DNA of 64,000 bases from Bacteroidota bacterium (GTDB taxonomy: Bacteria > Bacteroidota > Bacteroidia > Palsa-965). Both the position numbers and the translations under genes were made by a program. The notes under the pieces were generated by a model. That model had not been told where the DNA came from and did not search any database. It saw only the letters and a list, made by a program, of their open reading frames with translations. The stretch spans positions 1 through 64,000 of the forward strand of contig JADBYT010000007.1 in NCBI GenBank assembly GCA_020402865.1. Reading direction: 5' to 3'. Below are positions 37,251 to 46,701 of the stretch, one piece after another; the first letter of the stretch is position 1, and each line of letters opens with the position of its first letter.

Positions 37251-39872
37251 ATGAACCTGAACAACTTTACCATTAAATCGCAGGAAGCACTGCAACAGGC
37301 TCAGCAAATTGCTGCCGGTTCAAGCCATCAGACACTTGAAACCGCTCATATGCTCAAGGGTATTCTTGAAGTGGATGAGTCGGTTACCCCTTTTTTATTG
37401 AAGAAACTAAATATCAACGCGCCGCTTTTTGAGAAGCTGACCGATAAAATCATTGAAAGCTATCCCAAAGTATCAGGCGGTTCGGGGCAATACCTCTCAG
37501 GCAAATCAAATGAGGTGGTGATGAAGGCTATGAACAGCCTGAAAGAAACGGGCGATGAGTATGTGAGCATTGAGCACCTGTTGCTGGGCTTACTGGCGGT
37601 TGACGATCAGGTGAGCCGCATGATGAAAGACAACGGCTTTACGGCGAAAGACCTGAAAACAGCTGTAAACGAACTCCGCAAAGGCGCCAAAGTAACCAGT
37701 TCTTCGCAAGAGGAAACATATAATGCACTGTCGAAATACGCTATAAACCTGAACGAGATGGCCCGCAGCGGCAAGCTTGATCCGGTTATCGGCCGCGATG
37801 AGGAAATACGCCGTGTGCTTCAGATTCTTTCGCGACGCACCAAAAACAACCCGATTCTGGTGGGCGAACCCGGCGTGGGCAAAACCGCCATTGCCGAAGG
37901 ACTTGCGCACCGCATTGTAAACGGCGATGTGCCGGAGAACCTGAAAACAAAACAGATTTACTCGCTCGACATGGGTGCACTTATTGCCGGGGCCAAATAC
38001 AAGGGCGAGTTTGAAGAGCGCCTGAAAGCCGTGGTAAAGGAAGTAACCGGCTCAGATGGCCAGATTATTCTCTTCATTGATGAGATACATACGCTGGTAG
38101 GTGCCGGCGGCGGCGAGGGGGCAATGGATGCGGCCAACATTCTGAAACCCGCTCTTGCCCGTGGCGAACTACGTGCAGTGGGCGCCACCACACTCAACGA
38201 GTTTCAGAAATACTTTGAAAAAGACAAAGCGCTCGAACGCCGTTTCCAGAAAGTACTGGTTGACGAGCCCAGCGCCGAAGATGCGATTTCCATTTTACGC
38301 GGCATTAAGGAGAAATACGAAACCCACCACAAGGTGCGCATAAAAGACGAAGCGATTATTGCCGCGGTGGAACTCTCGCAACGCTACATCAACGAACGCT
38401 TTTTGCCCGACAAGGCCATTGACCTTGTGGACGAAGCCGCTTCCAAACTGCGCATGGAAATAAACTCCATGCCGGTTGAGCTTGAAGATGTGGAGCGTAA
38501 AATACGCCAGCTTGAAATTGAACGCGAGGCTATTAAACGCGAAAACGACCCGCACAAACTCGAAGAGCTGAACCGCGATATTGCCGAACTTACCGATAAA
38601 CGCTCGGATTTACGGGCGCGCTGGCAGCAGGAAAAAGATGTGGTTGACAGCATACAGCGCGAAAAGGAACTCATTGAACAACTCAAGTTTGAGGCCGACA
38701 CAGCCGAGCGCGCCGGCGATTACGGTAAGGTAGCTGAAATACGCTACGGCCGAATTCGCGAGTCGGAGCAGCGGCTGGATGAGGCAAAAGCCCGGCTGGC
38801 CGAGTTGCAGCACAAAGGCTCAGCCATGATTAAGGAGGAAGTGGAAAGCACCGAAATTGCAGCCGTGGTGAGCAGCTGGACCGGCATTCCGGTGGCGCGC
38901 ATGCTGCAGGGTGAACGCGAAAAACTGCTGCATCTCGAAAACGAGTTGCACAAACGCGTGGTGGGCCAGCACGAAGCCATTGAAGTAATTGCCGATGCCG
39001 TGCGCCGCAGCCGTGCCGGTATGCAGGATGCACGCCGACCAATAGGCTCGTTTATTTTCCTCGGCACTACAGGCGTGGGCAAAACCGAACTGGCCAAGGC
39101 GCTGGCCGATTTCCTCTTTAACAACGAGGCTGCACTTACGCGTATTGACATGAGCGAATACCAGGAGCGGCATAGTGTGTCGCGACTGCTGGGGGCGCCT
39201 CCGGGATACGTGGGCTATGAAGAGGGCGGCCAGCTTACCGAAGCCGTGCGCCGCAAGCCATACAGCGTAATATTGCTCGACGAGATTGAAAAGGCGCACC
39301 CCGATGTATTCAACATTCTGCTGCAGGTGCTCGACGACGGGCGTTTGACCGACAGCAAGGGTCGCGTGGTGAATTTCAAAAACACCATTGTGATTATGAC
39401 CTCCAATCTCGGCGCGCACATTATTCAGGAAAACTTCGAGGGCATAAACGAAATAAACCGCGAAGAAGTGCTTGCCAAAACGCGCCGGGAAGTGTTTGAC
39501 CTGCTGCGCAAGAGCCTGCGGCCGGAGTTTTTGAACCGTATCGACGAGTTGATCATGTTTGAACCACTTAGCCGCGAAAATGTGGAAGAAATTGTGCGTA
39601 TTCAGTTTGAGCAGATTGTGGAACGCGCTGCAGACAACCACATCCGCCTCACGGCCACACCCGAAGCCATTGAATGGCTGGCCGAACTGGGCTACGATCC
39701 GCAATACGGCGCACGGCCTGTAAAACGCCTCATGCAGAAGAAAGTGCTCAACGAACTTTCCAGGCAGATTCTGGCCGCCAATGTACAGGCCGGGCAACAT
39801 GTGGTGGTGGATGTGTTTGAACGCGAAATTGTGTTCCGCGCACCGGTGGAAAAGGAACTTGAGAAAGTGTAA
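37251..39872 (+). CDS. clpB: ATP-dependent chaperone ClpB
   Basis: 873 residues. The N-terminal Clp repeat region has [27 protein letters not shown]. The first AAA+ domain has Walker [14 protein letters not shown] and Walker [16 protein letters not shown] long coiled-coil middle domain follows (about 405-525: [27 protein letters not shown]). The second AAA+ domain has Walker [40 protein letters not shown] and Walker [15 protein letters not shown]. ClpB refolds aggregated proteins with DnaK in the cytoplasm. Length is normal. Its stop overlaps the next start (TAATG). Confidence 0.98.
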   Translation: MNLNNFTIKSQEALQQAQQIAAGSSHQTLETAHMLKGILEVDESVTPFLLKKLNINAPLFEKLTDKIIESYPKVSGGSGQYLSGKSNEVVMKAMNSLKETGDEYVSIEHLLLGLLAVDDQVSRMMKDNGFTAKDLKTAVNELRKGAKVTSSSQEETYNALSKYAINLNEMARSGKLDPVIGRDEEIRRVLQILSRRTKNNPILVGEPGVGKTAIAEGLAHRIVNGDVPENLKTKQIYSLDMGALIAGAKYKGEFEERLKAVVKEVTGSDGQIILFIDEIHTLVGAGGGEGAMDAANILKPALARGELRAVGATTLNEFQKYFEKDKALERRFQKVLVDEPSAEDAISILRGIKEKYETHHKVRIKDEAIIAAVELSQRYINERFLPDKAIDLVDEAASKLRMEINSMPVELEDVERKIRQLEIEREAIKRENDPHKLEELNRDIAELTDKRSDLRARWQQEKDVVDSIQREKELIEQLKFEADTAERAGDYGKVAEIRYGRIRESEQRLDEAKARLAELQHKGSAMIKEEVESTEIAAVVSSWTGIPVARMLQGEREKLLHLENELHKRVVGQHEAIEVIADAVRRSRAGMQDARRPIGSFIFLGTTGVGKTELAKALADFLFNNEAALTRIDMSEYQERHSVSRLLGAPPGYVGYEEGGQLTEAVRRKPYSVILLDEIEKAHPDVFNILLQVLDDGRLTDSKGRVVNFKNTIVIMTSNLGAHIIQENFEGINEINREEVLAKTRREVFDLLRKSLRPEFLNRIDELIMFEPLSRENVEEIVRIQFEQIVERAADNHIRLTATPEAIEWLAELGYDPQYGARPVKRLMQKKVLNELSRQILAANVQAGQHVVVDVFEREIVFRAPVEKELEKV

Positions 39873-40531
39873 TGCAAAGGATAAACTTTCTTTTACTCTG
39901 TATGCTGGCAGGCATCGCTGCCTGCGGAGTGCCTGAAAACAGGACACGAAGCACATCTTTACCCGACAGCACGGTCACACACTGGCAGCCGCTCACCGAT
40001 TCGGGGGCGGCTGTTTACGTGGAATTCGGGTACAATGCTGCCGGTAATGATTCGGTAAAGTGGGGAAATGCTGAATTTTCGCGCATTGAAAAGCTAAGCA
40101 GTCTTACCGGCGGGCGGGCGTATGAATATCCACCTCAACTACTTTGGCAAAACAACGATTTCGTGTGCCTGATGACCAATGCCGACGGCCCGTTTTCCGA
40201 ACATCTCTTTTTGCCGGCCGAACGTGCAGCCTCTCCCCGCTTCTTTGCTTCGGATATTGAGTATATAGACACCACATTCAATTTCGTACTCACAATCGAC
40301 TCAGTTTCCGAAAACGGGAATACGCATTGTTTGTATTGGAAAATTTCGTCACTGCCAGAAAGTGAAAGCCTCACATTCAGTACCCTGGTTCAGCCCAACT
40401 GCACTGTTTATCCCTGGCATGGCGAAATAAGGCGTAATGGCGAAAGAGTGATAATTGATGATTGTGTCGGGAAAACTGCCACTGAAGTGGCAATAAGGCA
40501 GTTTTTGGCAGACAAAGCCTGCGTGGATTGA
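39872..40531 (+). CDS. Predicted lipoprotein, function unknown
   Basis: 219 residues. [20 protein letters not shown] is a lipoprotein signal peptide with lipobox LAGIAAC. The rest is rich in beta-forming sequence (WKISSLPESESLTFSTLVQP) and charged residues, with no known domain recognised. Its ATG overlaps the clpB stop by 1 base (TAATG), so it is co-transcribed with clpB, though a functional link is not evident. Confidence 0.75.
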   Translation: MQRINFLLLCMLAGIAACGVPENRTRSTSLPDSTVTHWQPLTDSGAAVYVEFGYNAAGNDSVKWGNAEFSRIEKLSSLTGGRAYEYPPQLLWQNNDFVCLMTNADGPFSEHLFLPAERAASPRFFASDIEYIDTTFNFVLTIDSVSENGNTHCLYWKISSLPESESLTFSTLVQPNCTVYPWHGEIRRNGERVIIDDCVGKTATEVAIRQFLADKACVD

Positions 40532-40679
40532 TCAGGAATTGATAAACATTGGTTTAATGAATGATTAATCACAAAAGGTGTTAACAGCATACCAAAAGGG
40601 CCTGATGTTTGTTGTATTAATGAACAGTCAGTTGATCCCGAACTAAATTTTATTATTCACATATTATCGTTTTACCGTT

Positions 40680-40832
40680 ATGAAACGCACCAAATCAAAC
40701 CAACCAGTTGCAGTAGCCGAAGGCCGCCGCATCAAACTCAAAATTGACTCACGCACCGTAATTGTGGTTCGTAGCCAGGCCGCTGTGGAAATGTGGCTTA
40801 AACGTTTTCCCGCCGCACAGGTAGTTGAATAA
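40680..40832 (+). CDS. 50-residue microprotein (paralogue A)
   Basis: 50 residues, beginning MKRTKSNQPVAVAEG and ending EMWLKRFPAAQVVE. A short basic N-terminus is followed by a compact core GRRIKLKIDSRTVIVVRSQAAV (two beta strands, then a helix). It is below usual annotation cut-offs but is clearly real because a second copy with the same pattern lies about 240 bases downstream. No known domain; the core looks like a small beta-beta-alpha unit. It is followed by an imperfect 17-bp hairpin. Confidence 0.82.
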   Translation: MKRTKSNQPVAVAEGRRIKLKIDSRTVIVVRSQAAVEMWLKRFPAAQVVE

Positions 40833-40864
40833 TCACTTCATTCAAAATGCACTTACATCCCCCC

Positions 40865-40908
40865 GAAAACGGCAGTTACCTCAAGAATAAAGGTTACTGC
40901 CGTTTTCC
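40865..40908. terminator. Hairpin after microprotein A, terminator-like
   Basis: GAAAACGGCAGTTACCT pairs with AGGTTACTGCCGTTTTC (one mismatch), with no strong T-run after it. It probably ends or protects the transcript of the first microprotein. The sequence to 41075 shows no gene. Confidence 0.6.
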
Positions 40909-41075
40909 ATTCATAAAACCCGCAAAATCCGCCCGACCGGCAATAACGTACATTCATCGGTAAGGCTTCACAGCTTGAAGAAAAGCCCGAACCTAAGCTG
41001 CACAAATGGCGTTTATTTGAATAAAATTTCAAAACAATGATGCGGCCTTTAGTGTTACCAGTAAAACCCACTATC

Positions 41076-41231
41076 ATGAAATCAAAAAGTCGTAAACCCG
41101 TAATGCACAAAGCCTACGAAGGGCAAACCATCAAACTGCGTGTGGATAACAAAACTACTATTGTGGTACGCACCCAGAAAGCACTTGAAATGTGGATGGA
41201 ACGTTATCCCCAGGCTCAGGTAGTAGCATAA
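41076..41231 (+). CDS. 51-residue microprotein (paralogue B)
   Basis: 51 residues from the ATG at 41076 (MKSKSRKPVMHKAYEG), ending EMWMERYPQAQVVA; a more upstream ATG (41037) is open but lacks conservation. The core GQTIKLRVDNKTTIVVRTQKAL aligns with paralogue A position by position (IKLKIDSRTVIVVR/IKLRVDNKTTIVVR; EMWLKRFPAAQVV/EMWMERYPQAQVV). The pair is a tandem duplication of an uncharacterised small protein. A terminator with stem AATCCGC/GCGGATT follows. Confidence 0.85.
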   Translation: MKSKSRKPVMHKAYEGQTIKLRVDNKTTIVVRTQKALEMWMERYPQAQVVA

Positions 41232-41267
41232 AAAAATCCGCCGCCCTACAGGCCGCGGATTTTTGAT
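41231..41267. terminator. Bidirectional terminator between microprotein B and the thioredoxin-fold gene
   Basis: AAAAAATCCGC (41232-41242) pairs with GCGGATTTTT (41255-41264), with A-run before and T-run after. It serves the rightward microprotein gene and the leftward gene ending at 41284. Confidence 0.75.
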
Positions 41268-41283
41268 TTAAGGTTTAATGCCG

Positions 41284-41814
41284 TTATTCGATCAGTTCGT
41301 CTATCGCATCCATTTTCTCCTCAGTAAATGCACCTGAGGTAGCATATACAATTTTCCCTTCCTTATCGAGCAAAAAGATATACGGCTTCTTTTTGTCAGT
41401 CATTTTCAGTTTGTCCTTGTAGCTGTCCACCTCGCCTTTGTAAATCAGAATATGCGGCTGAATATCGGCCTGAACTTCTGTTTTCATGCGTTTTTTGGCA
41501 CTTTCTGCGGCTGAGGCCTTAGCACCGGTAAACATGGGTACGAAATACAGGTTTACATCAAACGCATCATCCATTAAACCGGTTTTGGCAATAAACTTAT
41601 CGTAAGCCGGTTCGTACCAGGTTTGGAGATCGGGTTCGGCATCTTCCGACCAGGAAAGGCAGATGAGTGTAAATTTACCTTTGACATCGGCCGGCAGCGA
41701 TACGTTTTTGTCCTTCAGGCTTTCGGCTTTCATATCGGGGAAAATGCTTCCTACGGGGGCATCGGCCAGCGAAACACTGGTCAAAAACGCGGTTGCAAAC
41801 AGGAGTGCTTTCAT
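41284..41814 (-). CDS. Thioredoxin-fold exported protein without CxxC
   Basis: 176 residues from the ATG at 41814. Signal peptide MKALLFATAFLTSVSLA, then an AhpC/TSA-like fold (VGSIFPDMKAESLKDKNVSLP, KGKFTLICLSWSEDAEPDLQTWYEPAYDKF, HILIYKGEVDSYKDKL, KPYIFLLDKEGKIVYATSGAF). The position of the redox pair is held by CLSWSE with a single Cys, so a disulfide reductase role is doubtful; a chaperone-like role, as in ATP10-like proteins, is possible. It is divergent from the lipoprotein gene at 41878. Confidence 0.65.
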   Translation of the reverse strand: MKALLFATAFLTSVSLADAPVGSIFPDMKAESLKDKNVSLPADVKGKFTLICLSWSEDAEPDLQTWYEPAYDKFIAKTGLMDDAFDVNLYFVPMFTGAKASAAESAKKRMKTEVQADIQPHILIYKGEVDSYKDKLKMTDKKKPYIFLLDKEGKIVYATSGAFTEEKMDAIDELIE

Positions 41815-41836
41815 TCGTGAATAAGTTTCTGATTTA

Positions 41837-41871
41837 CGAATGTAACGCAAAATCCATACCGCGTATTTTTG
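41837..41871. promoter_or_regulatory. Two -7 boxes between divergent genes
   Basis: Rightward: TATTTTTG (41864-41871), an exact TAnnTTTG match whose last G lies 6 bases before the ATG at 41878, so the transcript would start at or near the start codon. Leftward: TACATTCG (41837-41844 on the minus strand), 22 bases before the ATG at 41814. Neither has a TTTG at 19 bases. Confidence 0.35.
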
Positions 41872-41877
41872 CAGGTA

Positions 41878-42579
41878 ATGAAACCGCTGTTATTTGCATT
41901 AACCCTGCTGCTTTTTGCCATTTCCTGCAAAAGCAAAAAATCAGGCTCCGGCTATGTACCGCCAGCCACCACAACCACCGCCACTCCGCCCCCCAAGCCC
42001 CCGGTTAAGCCCGAGCCGAACGACATGCGCATTGTCATTCACGAAGAAATGCTCAACAAAATGCTGGCCGCGCTGGGCAACATCAGCGGCAAGGAGCCCT
42101 ACTCGGCCCTGCTCATGAAAGACACCTGCTACTGGACGCTCATCGGCCCAAAAATCCGCCTCCATCCCGGCAAAGCCGATTTCGAAACCAATGTAAACGT
42201 AAAAGCCGGCCCGTTCAACTATACCACGCCCGTAAAAGGCAATGTGGCCGTAACTTACGACCGGATCAAAAACGTGATTAACGTAAAAATTGAATCGGCC
42301 GTAATGGAACTTTACACCAAAGTACTCGGCAAAAAAATCCACATCAAAGACATTGACCTTGCCGACCAGTTTACCGAGCCTTTTACGTTTGACGGCCCCA
42401 CCGCCACCGAAAGCGAAATGGAATTTCCCATGCCCGACGGCACTACAAAAGTGGTAGTAATGCGCACCAGCGACTGCGACCTGAGCGTGGTGGAAGACAT
42501 GATTCTTGTGCCTTGTGAAATGGAGTTTTTGCCCAAACCGGCTGCAAAGCCTGCTCCCAAGCCAGCGCCTAAAAAGTAA
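41878..42579 (+). CDS. Predicted lipoprotein with proline-rich linker
   Basis: 233 residues. MKPLLFALTLLLFAISCKSKK is a lipoprotein signal peptide with lipobox LFAISC. A Pro/Thr-rich linker (YVPPATTTTATPPPKPPVKPEP) links the anchor to a compact domain (about 46-215) that has no recognised family, and the C-terminus is a Pro/Ala/Lys-rich tail (PKPAAKPAPKPAPKK). Long flexible linkers like this carry a domain away from the membrane. The start is nearly leaderless. It is convergent with the photolyase gene. Confidence 0.75.
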   Translation: MKPLLFALTLLLFAISCKSKKSGSGYVPPATTTTATPPPKPPVKPEPNDMRIVIHEEMLNKMLAALGNISGKEPYSALLMKDTCYWTLIGPKIRLHPGKADFETNVNVKAGPFNYTTPVKGNVAVTYDRIKNVINVKIESAVMELYTKVLGKKIHIKDIDLADQFTEPFTFDGPTATESEMEFPMPDGTTKVVVMRTSDCDLSVVEDMILVPCEMEFLPKPAAKPAPKPAPKK

Positions 42580-42583
42580 GGCT

Positions 42584-43897
42584 TTACTTCCCCAGTGCTT
42601 TCTTGTAATTCTCCAAACAGCGGTTGCGCGCAAACGTGTGCTCTACCATGGGTTTCGGGTAAGCGGCGGTGCCCCATTCCGGCACCCATTTTTTGATATA
42701 GGCAAACTGCTTGTCGAATTTTTCCTGCTGCGAGGTGGGATTGAAGATGCGGAAGTAAGGCGCAGCATCGGTTCCGGTGCCTGCGGCCCACTGCCAGCCG
42801 CCGTTGTTGGAGGCCAGCTCAAAATCAATAAGTTTTGCCGCGAAATAAGCCTCGCCCCAGCGCCAGTCCATAAACAAATGCTTGGTGAGGAAGCAGGCCG
42901 TAATCATGCGCACGCGGTTGTGCATAAAACCGGTGGCATTGAGTTCGCGCATGCCGGCATCCACAATAGGATAACCTGTGCGGCCTTCGCACCAGCGTTT
43001 AAAGTCGGCCTCATCGGTGCGCCATTCAATGCGGTCGTATTCCTTTTTGAAAGCGCCGCCTACCACGTGCGGAAAATGCCAGATGATTTGCTGGTAAAAT
43101 TCGCGCCAGATGAGTTCGTTGGTCCAGTGCTCGCTCAGCGGCAGCGCCTGCGCCACAAGGCTGCGGATGCTTACCGTGCCAAAGCGGAGATGCACGCTCA
43201 GCCGCGAGGTAGCGGGCAACGATGGAATATCGCGGCGTTCGGAGTAATGTTTGAGCAGGTCGGCGGTAACGGTTTTGGCGGGAAATGCTTCGGGCATATC
43301 AGCAAAACCCATTTCCTGCAGCGGAATAAGCGGTTTGGCAGGATGCTTCAGGAAATTGCCGAAGTATTTTTGGTTGGGATAGGGTTTGAGGTAAAAATCG
43401 GTAAGCGTGGCGCGCCAGCGGTTTTTGTAGGGTGTAAACACGGTGTAAGGCTTGCCGTCGTCTTTGGTCACTTCGTTTTTCTCGAAAATTACCTGGTCTT
43501 TGGCAAGATGAAAACCAACGCCGTTTGCGGTAAGCATTTCGCCAATGGCTTTGTCGCGCTGGCGGGCATACGGTTCATAATCGCGGTTGGTATAAACAAC
43601 TTTTATATTGAATTCGCGCAGGAGCTGCGGCCACACTTCGGCTGGTTTTCCGTAGCGGGTAATAAGCACACTGCCCAAAGCAGCCAGTTCATCAGCCAAA
43701 TCCTGAAGGGCGCGGTGAATAAACACCAGCCTGCGGTCAGACTTATCCTCTAGTTTATCGAGAATTTCGCGGTCGAAAATAAATACCGCCAGCACAGGTT
43801 TTCCGCTTTTCAGGGCATGATACAAACCGGCATTGTCATTGAGCCGCAAATCGCGGCGAAACCAGAAAGCGGTTACTTCCGGTGTATGTGCAGACAT
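42584..43897 (-). CDS. phrB: Deoxyribodipyrimidine photolyase
   Basis: 437 residues. N-terminal photolyase domain: VTAFWFRRDLRLNDNAGLYHAL and EVWPQLLREFNIKVVYTNRDYEPYARQRD. C-terminal FAD-binding domain: HLRFGTVSIRSLV, REFYQQIIWHFP and CEGRTGYPIVDAGMRELNATGFMHNRVRMITACFLTKHLFMDWRWGEAYFAAKLIDFELASNNGGWQWAAGTGTD, which hold the FAD and the conserved Trp and Asn residues. It repairs pyrimidine dimers using light. Class I CPD type. Start at the ATG at 43897; 4 bases from the convergent lipoprotein gene. Confidence 0.96.
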   Translation of the reverse strand: MSAHTPEVTAFWFRRDLRLNDNAGLYHALKSGKPVLAVFIFDREILDKLEDKSDRRLVFIHRALQDLADELAALGSVLITRYGKPAEVWPQLLREFNIKVVYTNRDYEPYARQRDKAIGEMLTANGVGFHLAKDQVIFEKNEVTKDDGKPYTVFTPYKNRWRATLTDFYLKPYPNQKYFGNFLKHPAKPLIPLQEMGFADMPEAFPAKTVTADLLKHYSERRDIPSLPATSRLSVHLRFGTVSIRSLVAQALPLSEHWTNELIWREFYQQIIWHFPHVVGGAFKKEYDRIEWRTDEADFKRWCEGRTGYPIVDAGMRELNATGFMHNRVRMITACFLTKHLFMDWRWGEAYFAAKLIDFELASNNGGWQWAAGTGTDAAPYFRIFNPTSQQEKFDKQFAYIKKWVPEWGTAAYPKPMVEHTFARNRCLENYKKALGK

Positions 43898-43901
43898 AAA
43901 T

Positions 43902-44333
43902 TCAGCGTTTCAACTGTTTTCGGGTTACAACAGCGTTGTTGCCATTGAACTTTAACTCCCAGTTTTCGTCGAAAATCTGCGGAAGATAGCGGCGGTAAAG
44001 CAGGCTGCGCTGCGAAGATTTATCTTCAGTTTCGCCCTCTTTGGGAATTCCGGTAAACTCGTAGCACACCATTTTGGGATGTTCCTGCATAAAAATGCGC
44101 ACCACCTCCGAAATGGTATTCATTACCCGAAATACCTCACCACGATTGGTTTCCACATACTCTTCTCCGTCAAACTCGTCGTTTATTACCCCAAAAACAA
44201 TTGTAGCATGCAAAATGTTGTCCTGCCTGCGGCCAAAACGCACTTCATACTCAATACCGCTGTCGGTAGTAAAAAAATACAAACCTGCCGAACTTATGGC
44301 CGGACGCAAAATGGGGTACAACGCTGCATTCAT
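43902..44333 (-). CDS. Hypothetical protein, possibly phage-like
   Basis: 143 residues from the ATG at 44333 (MNAALYPILRPAI); an in-frame GTG 42 bases upstream (44375) is possible. It has FTTDSGIEYEVRFGRRQDNILHATIVFGV, a segment EVFRVMNTISEVVRIFMQEHP and YRRYLPQIFDENWELKFNGNNAVVTRK. The second half, with its 'average over recent events' type layout, reminds me of small proteins in tailed phages, but this is an impression only. No family was recognised. It lies 4 bases after the photolyase start on the same strand, so the two may be co-transcribed. Confidence 0.55.
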   Translation of the reverse strand: MNAALYPILRPAISSAGLYFFTTDSGIEYEVRFGRRQDNILHATIVFGVINDEFDGEEYVETNRGEVFRVMNTISEVVRIFMQEHPKMVCYEFTGIPKEGETEDKSSQRSLLYRRYLPQIFDENWELKFNGNNAVVTRKQLKR

Positions 44334-44438
44334 TTCCTTCTCGGTGAATTCTATACTTTTATTTGCAGGGGACACTGAGTAAAAGTACTATTTAGATTGC
44401 TATCCCCGTTTATTCACCGAAAAAACCCCGGATCGAAA

Positions 44439-46208
44439 ATGAATTTAGGCACTCTTTTAGGCTTTCTGGCGATAATGTGTGCTTCTGCGCTCTCTGCTCA
44501 AAAACTTCAACGAGATACTATTGCCGTGCTTCCCGGAGTGGGTCCTACGGTAGCTTTTGAAAGAAGGTTTGACGGCAAAATTAAACAGGTTGGGCCTGAT
44601 AAATTTATCTGTGAACTGGCGCCTGACACTGTGGCTCGTCCCTGGTATTTTGTAAAGGAATATGTGATTACACCGCCCGATCTTTTTGATGATTGTATAT
44701 TTATTTCGCCGTTGAAGCAGGCGGAATCAAAAAGCGACCCTGAATTTTTCCTGCAACAACATTCAGATGAAATTTATTACGACCGAATAAAGTGGTTCAA
44801 ATCTGAAAGATCGCCCGGATATCGTGTTCCTGCATCTGCAAGATATTATCTGGATACTACCAAACTTCACTTCTATTCAAATTCATTAATCTGTTCCGAT
44901 ACGCTTACTCAGAAAATTGCATTACAATATTCTCCCCCTTTTTATTTCCGGAAAACAGAAGTTACCAACGCCGAATACCGTGAATTTGTAAACTGGGTAA
45001 GGGATTCCATTGCCCACACACATTTAAAGCATTTCAACCCAAACGGAACAATTAATTGGTTGACTAAAATTGATTATGCAGATAGTATAACCAGAGAGAA
45101 AACTGGCTTTTTTCTTCCAATTCATTTACGCTTTTGGGCTCGAATTGAAGTGGATTCCCGTAAACTGATTTACAAATTCCGAAACAAACCCACTGAACTT
45201 TCATCCGATACGCTTGCGGTTTATCCCGATACATTGAGTTGGATACATGATTTCAGTTTCAGTTTTAATGAGCCAATGACTAATATGTATTTCTGGCATC
45301 CGGCATACAACACCTATCCTGTGTGTGGTGTAAGTTACTGGCAATGTCTTGCATATCTCGACTGGCTGAATGTGAAAATGAATAAACGTGTTTACGGCAA
45401 AGGACTGAAAATAACCTGTGCCTTGCCTTCTGCTGCAGAATGGGATTTGGCAAGCACGGCCGAGAATGAAAACGGACAAATCCGTCTGCTTGGCGAAAAC
45501 TACAACCAGCTTTGCGACGATTCATGGCTTACTGATTTAGTTGTAAACAACCTTAGAGGCAAGCGTGCATTACAAGTTATCAGTCCCGAAGAATCGGCTG
45601 TCAACACAAATGTTGACACAGTAATCAGCAAGTCTCGTTACTTTACTTACCAATTGTTCGATTCCAGAAATCTTCGTTTATTACTTCACGAGAATAAACT
45701 GATGTTTGGCAATCTGACTATCGACGATGGTTTTCATACGCAGTCGGTAAATCATCAAACCCCCAATAAATATTTTGATGGACTAAAATTCCGTCGCATG
45801 GCACATAAAAGGCCAGCCAATACATACTTTAATGCACATTTAGACAACAATAGCATAAGTTACCTCGACGGGAATGTAAGCGAATGGCTGCGCAACGACA
45901 TAAACGAATGCTGGCGGCCTGTAATGACGAAGCGTCTAAACCACTGGTCGCCACTAATGACTGCCGAAGATTCTATTGTACGCAGCATCGAAAGCCTTTA
46001 TTTCCGCCAGCTTCCGGCGCAGGGCAAATTGGTGATGGGCGGAAACTGGTTCGACGAACGTTTCAGCTTGGCCAATGGCAAAAACCCCGCTGGCTACAAC
46101 GCCAAAACTTTCCTCAACCCGGCCGAAAAGCACTGCACTGTGGGTTTCCGGTATGTGATTTATGTAACGGCAGCCGAAACCACTACCCCGCAACCAAAGA
46201 AGCCCTAA
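44439..46208 (+). CDS. FGE-sulfatase (SUMF1) domain protein, GldJ/GldK-like, exported
   Basis: 589 residues from the ATG at 44439. Signal peptide LGTLLGFLAIMCASALSAQ. The FGE domain begins at about residue 180 with PPFYFRKTEVTNAEYREFVNWVRDS, includes SYWQCLAYLDWLN and LPSAAEWDLAST, and ends with SYLDGNVSEWLRNDI and KLVMGGNWFDERFSL. In Bacteroidota, GldJ and GldK carry this domain and take part in T9SS and gliding; others bind sugars. It has no lipobox, so it is not GldJ/K itself in the strict sense. An about 160-residue N-terminal extension is unusual. A thioredoxin-like gene follows 10 bases later. Confidence 0.75.
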   Translation: MNLGTLLGFLAIMCASALSAQKLQRDTIAVLPGVGPTVAFERRFDGKIKQVGPDKFICELAPDTVARPWYFVKEYVITPPDLFDDCIFISPLKQAESKSDPEFFLQQHSDEIYYDRIKWFKSERSPGYRVPASARYYLDTTKLHFYSNSLICSDTLTQKIALQYSPPFYFRKTEVTNAEYREFVNWVRDSIAHTHLKHFNPNGTINWLTKIDYADSITREKTGFFLPIHLRFWARIEVDSRKLIYKFRNKPTELSSDTLAVYPDTLSWIHDFSFSFNEPMTNMYFWHPAYNTYPVCGVSYWQCLAYLDWLNVKMNKRVYGKGLKITCALPSAAEWDLASTAENENGQIRLLGENYNQLCDDSWLTDLVVNNLRGKRALQVISPEESAVNTNVDTVISKSRYFTYQLFDSRNLRLLLHENKLMFGNLTIDDGFHTQSVNHQTPNKYFDGLKFRRMAHKRPANTYFNAHLDNNSISYLDGNVSEWLRNDINECWRPVMTKRLNHWSPLMTAEDSIVRSIESLYFRQLPAQGKLVMGGNWFDERFSLANGKNPAGYNAKTFLNPAEKHCTVGFRYVIYVTAAETTTPQPKKP

Positions 46209-46218
46209 CTTTATACCA

Positions 46219-46701
46219 ATGAAACACCTGCTCTGGCTGCTGCCTGCCCTGCTAATGCTTTCGGCACATGAAAAAAGCAACACGCCGGCAAAAATTACGG
46301 CCGATGGTATTTTGCAACGCATTGCAGCCGGAAAAGACACCACCTACGTGGTTAACTTCTGGGCCACCTGGTGCGCTCCCTGCGTAAAGGAATTGCCCGA
46401 TTTTGAAAAGCTCGACAGTGCTTACCGTGCAAAGCCGGTGAAAGTGCTGCTCGTATCGCTCGACTTCGAAAATCAGGTGCAAACCAAACTGGTGCCGTTT
46501 ATACAAAAACGTAAGCTGCACAGCGAAGTACTGCTGCTTAACGAAGTACACGACAACGAATGGATTCCGAAGATTGATGCGAAATGGCAGGGCAACTTAC
46601 CCGCCACGCTGGTGACGCATGCAGGCAAAGATTTCCGCACGTTTCTGCCCCGCTCCACCCACTTTACTGAGCTTGACAGCCTTGTGCAGCAGGCGTTTTA
46701 A
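46219..46701 (+). CDS. TlpA-like thioredoxin, exported
   Basis: 160 residues. Signal segment KHLLWLLPALLMLSAH. VVNFWATWCAPCVKELPDFEKLDS holds the redox pair Cys52 and Cys55 (CAPC) of TlpA/ResA-type periplasmic disulfide reductases, and the cis-Pro is in LPATLVTHAG. It probably reduces disulfides of an envelope protein. Its stop and the symporter's stop overlap (TTAA at 46698-46701). Confidence 0.85.
   Translation: MKHLLWLLPALLMLSAHEKSNTPAKITADGILQRIAAGKDTTYVVNFWATWCAPCVKELPDFEKLDSAYRAKPVKVLLVSLDFENQVQTKLVPFIQKRKLHSEVLLLNEVHDNEWIPKIDAKWQGNLPATLVTHAGKDFRTFLPRSTHFTELDSLVQQAF

Noticed and set aside
38820-39956. A long minus-strand open frame opposite clpB
   Set aside because: clpB has all expected motifs across this stretch, and the opposite frame shows no motif or signal.
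42506-43753. A long plus-strand open frame opposite the photolyase
   Set aside because: The photolyase motifs cover the same bases; the opposite frame has none.
44439-46208. The FGE-domain protein as GldJ or GldK
   Set aside because: No lipobox is present and other gld genes are not nearby; only the domain is shared.
46698-46701. Overlapping stops of two convergent genes as a regulatory device
   Set aside because: TTAA is a palindrome that naturally gives a stop on both strands; chance explains it.
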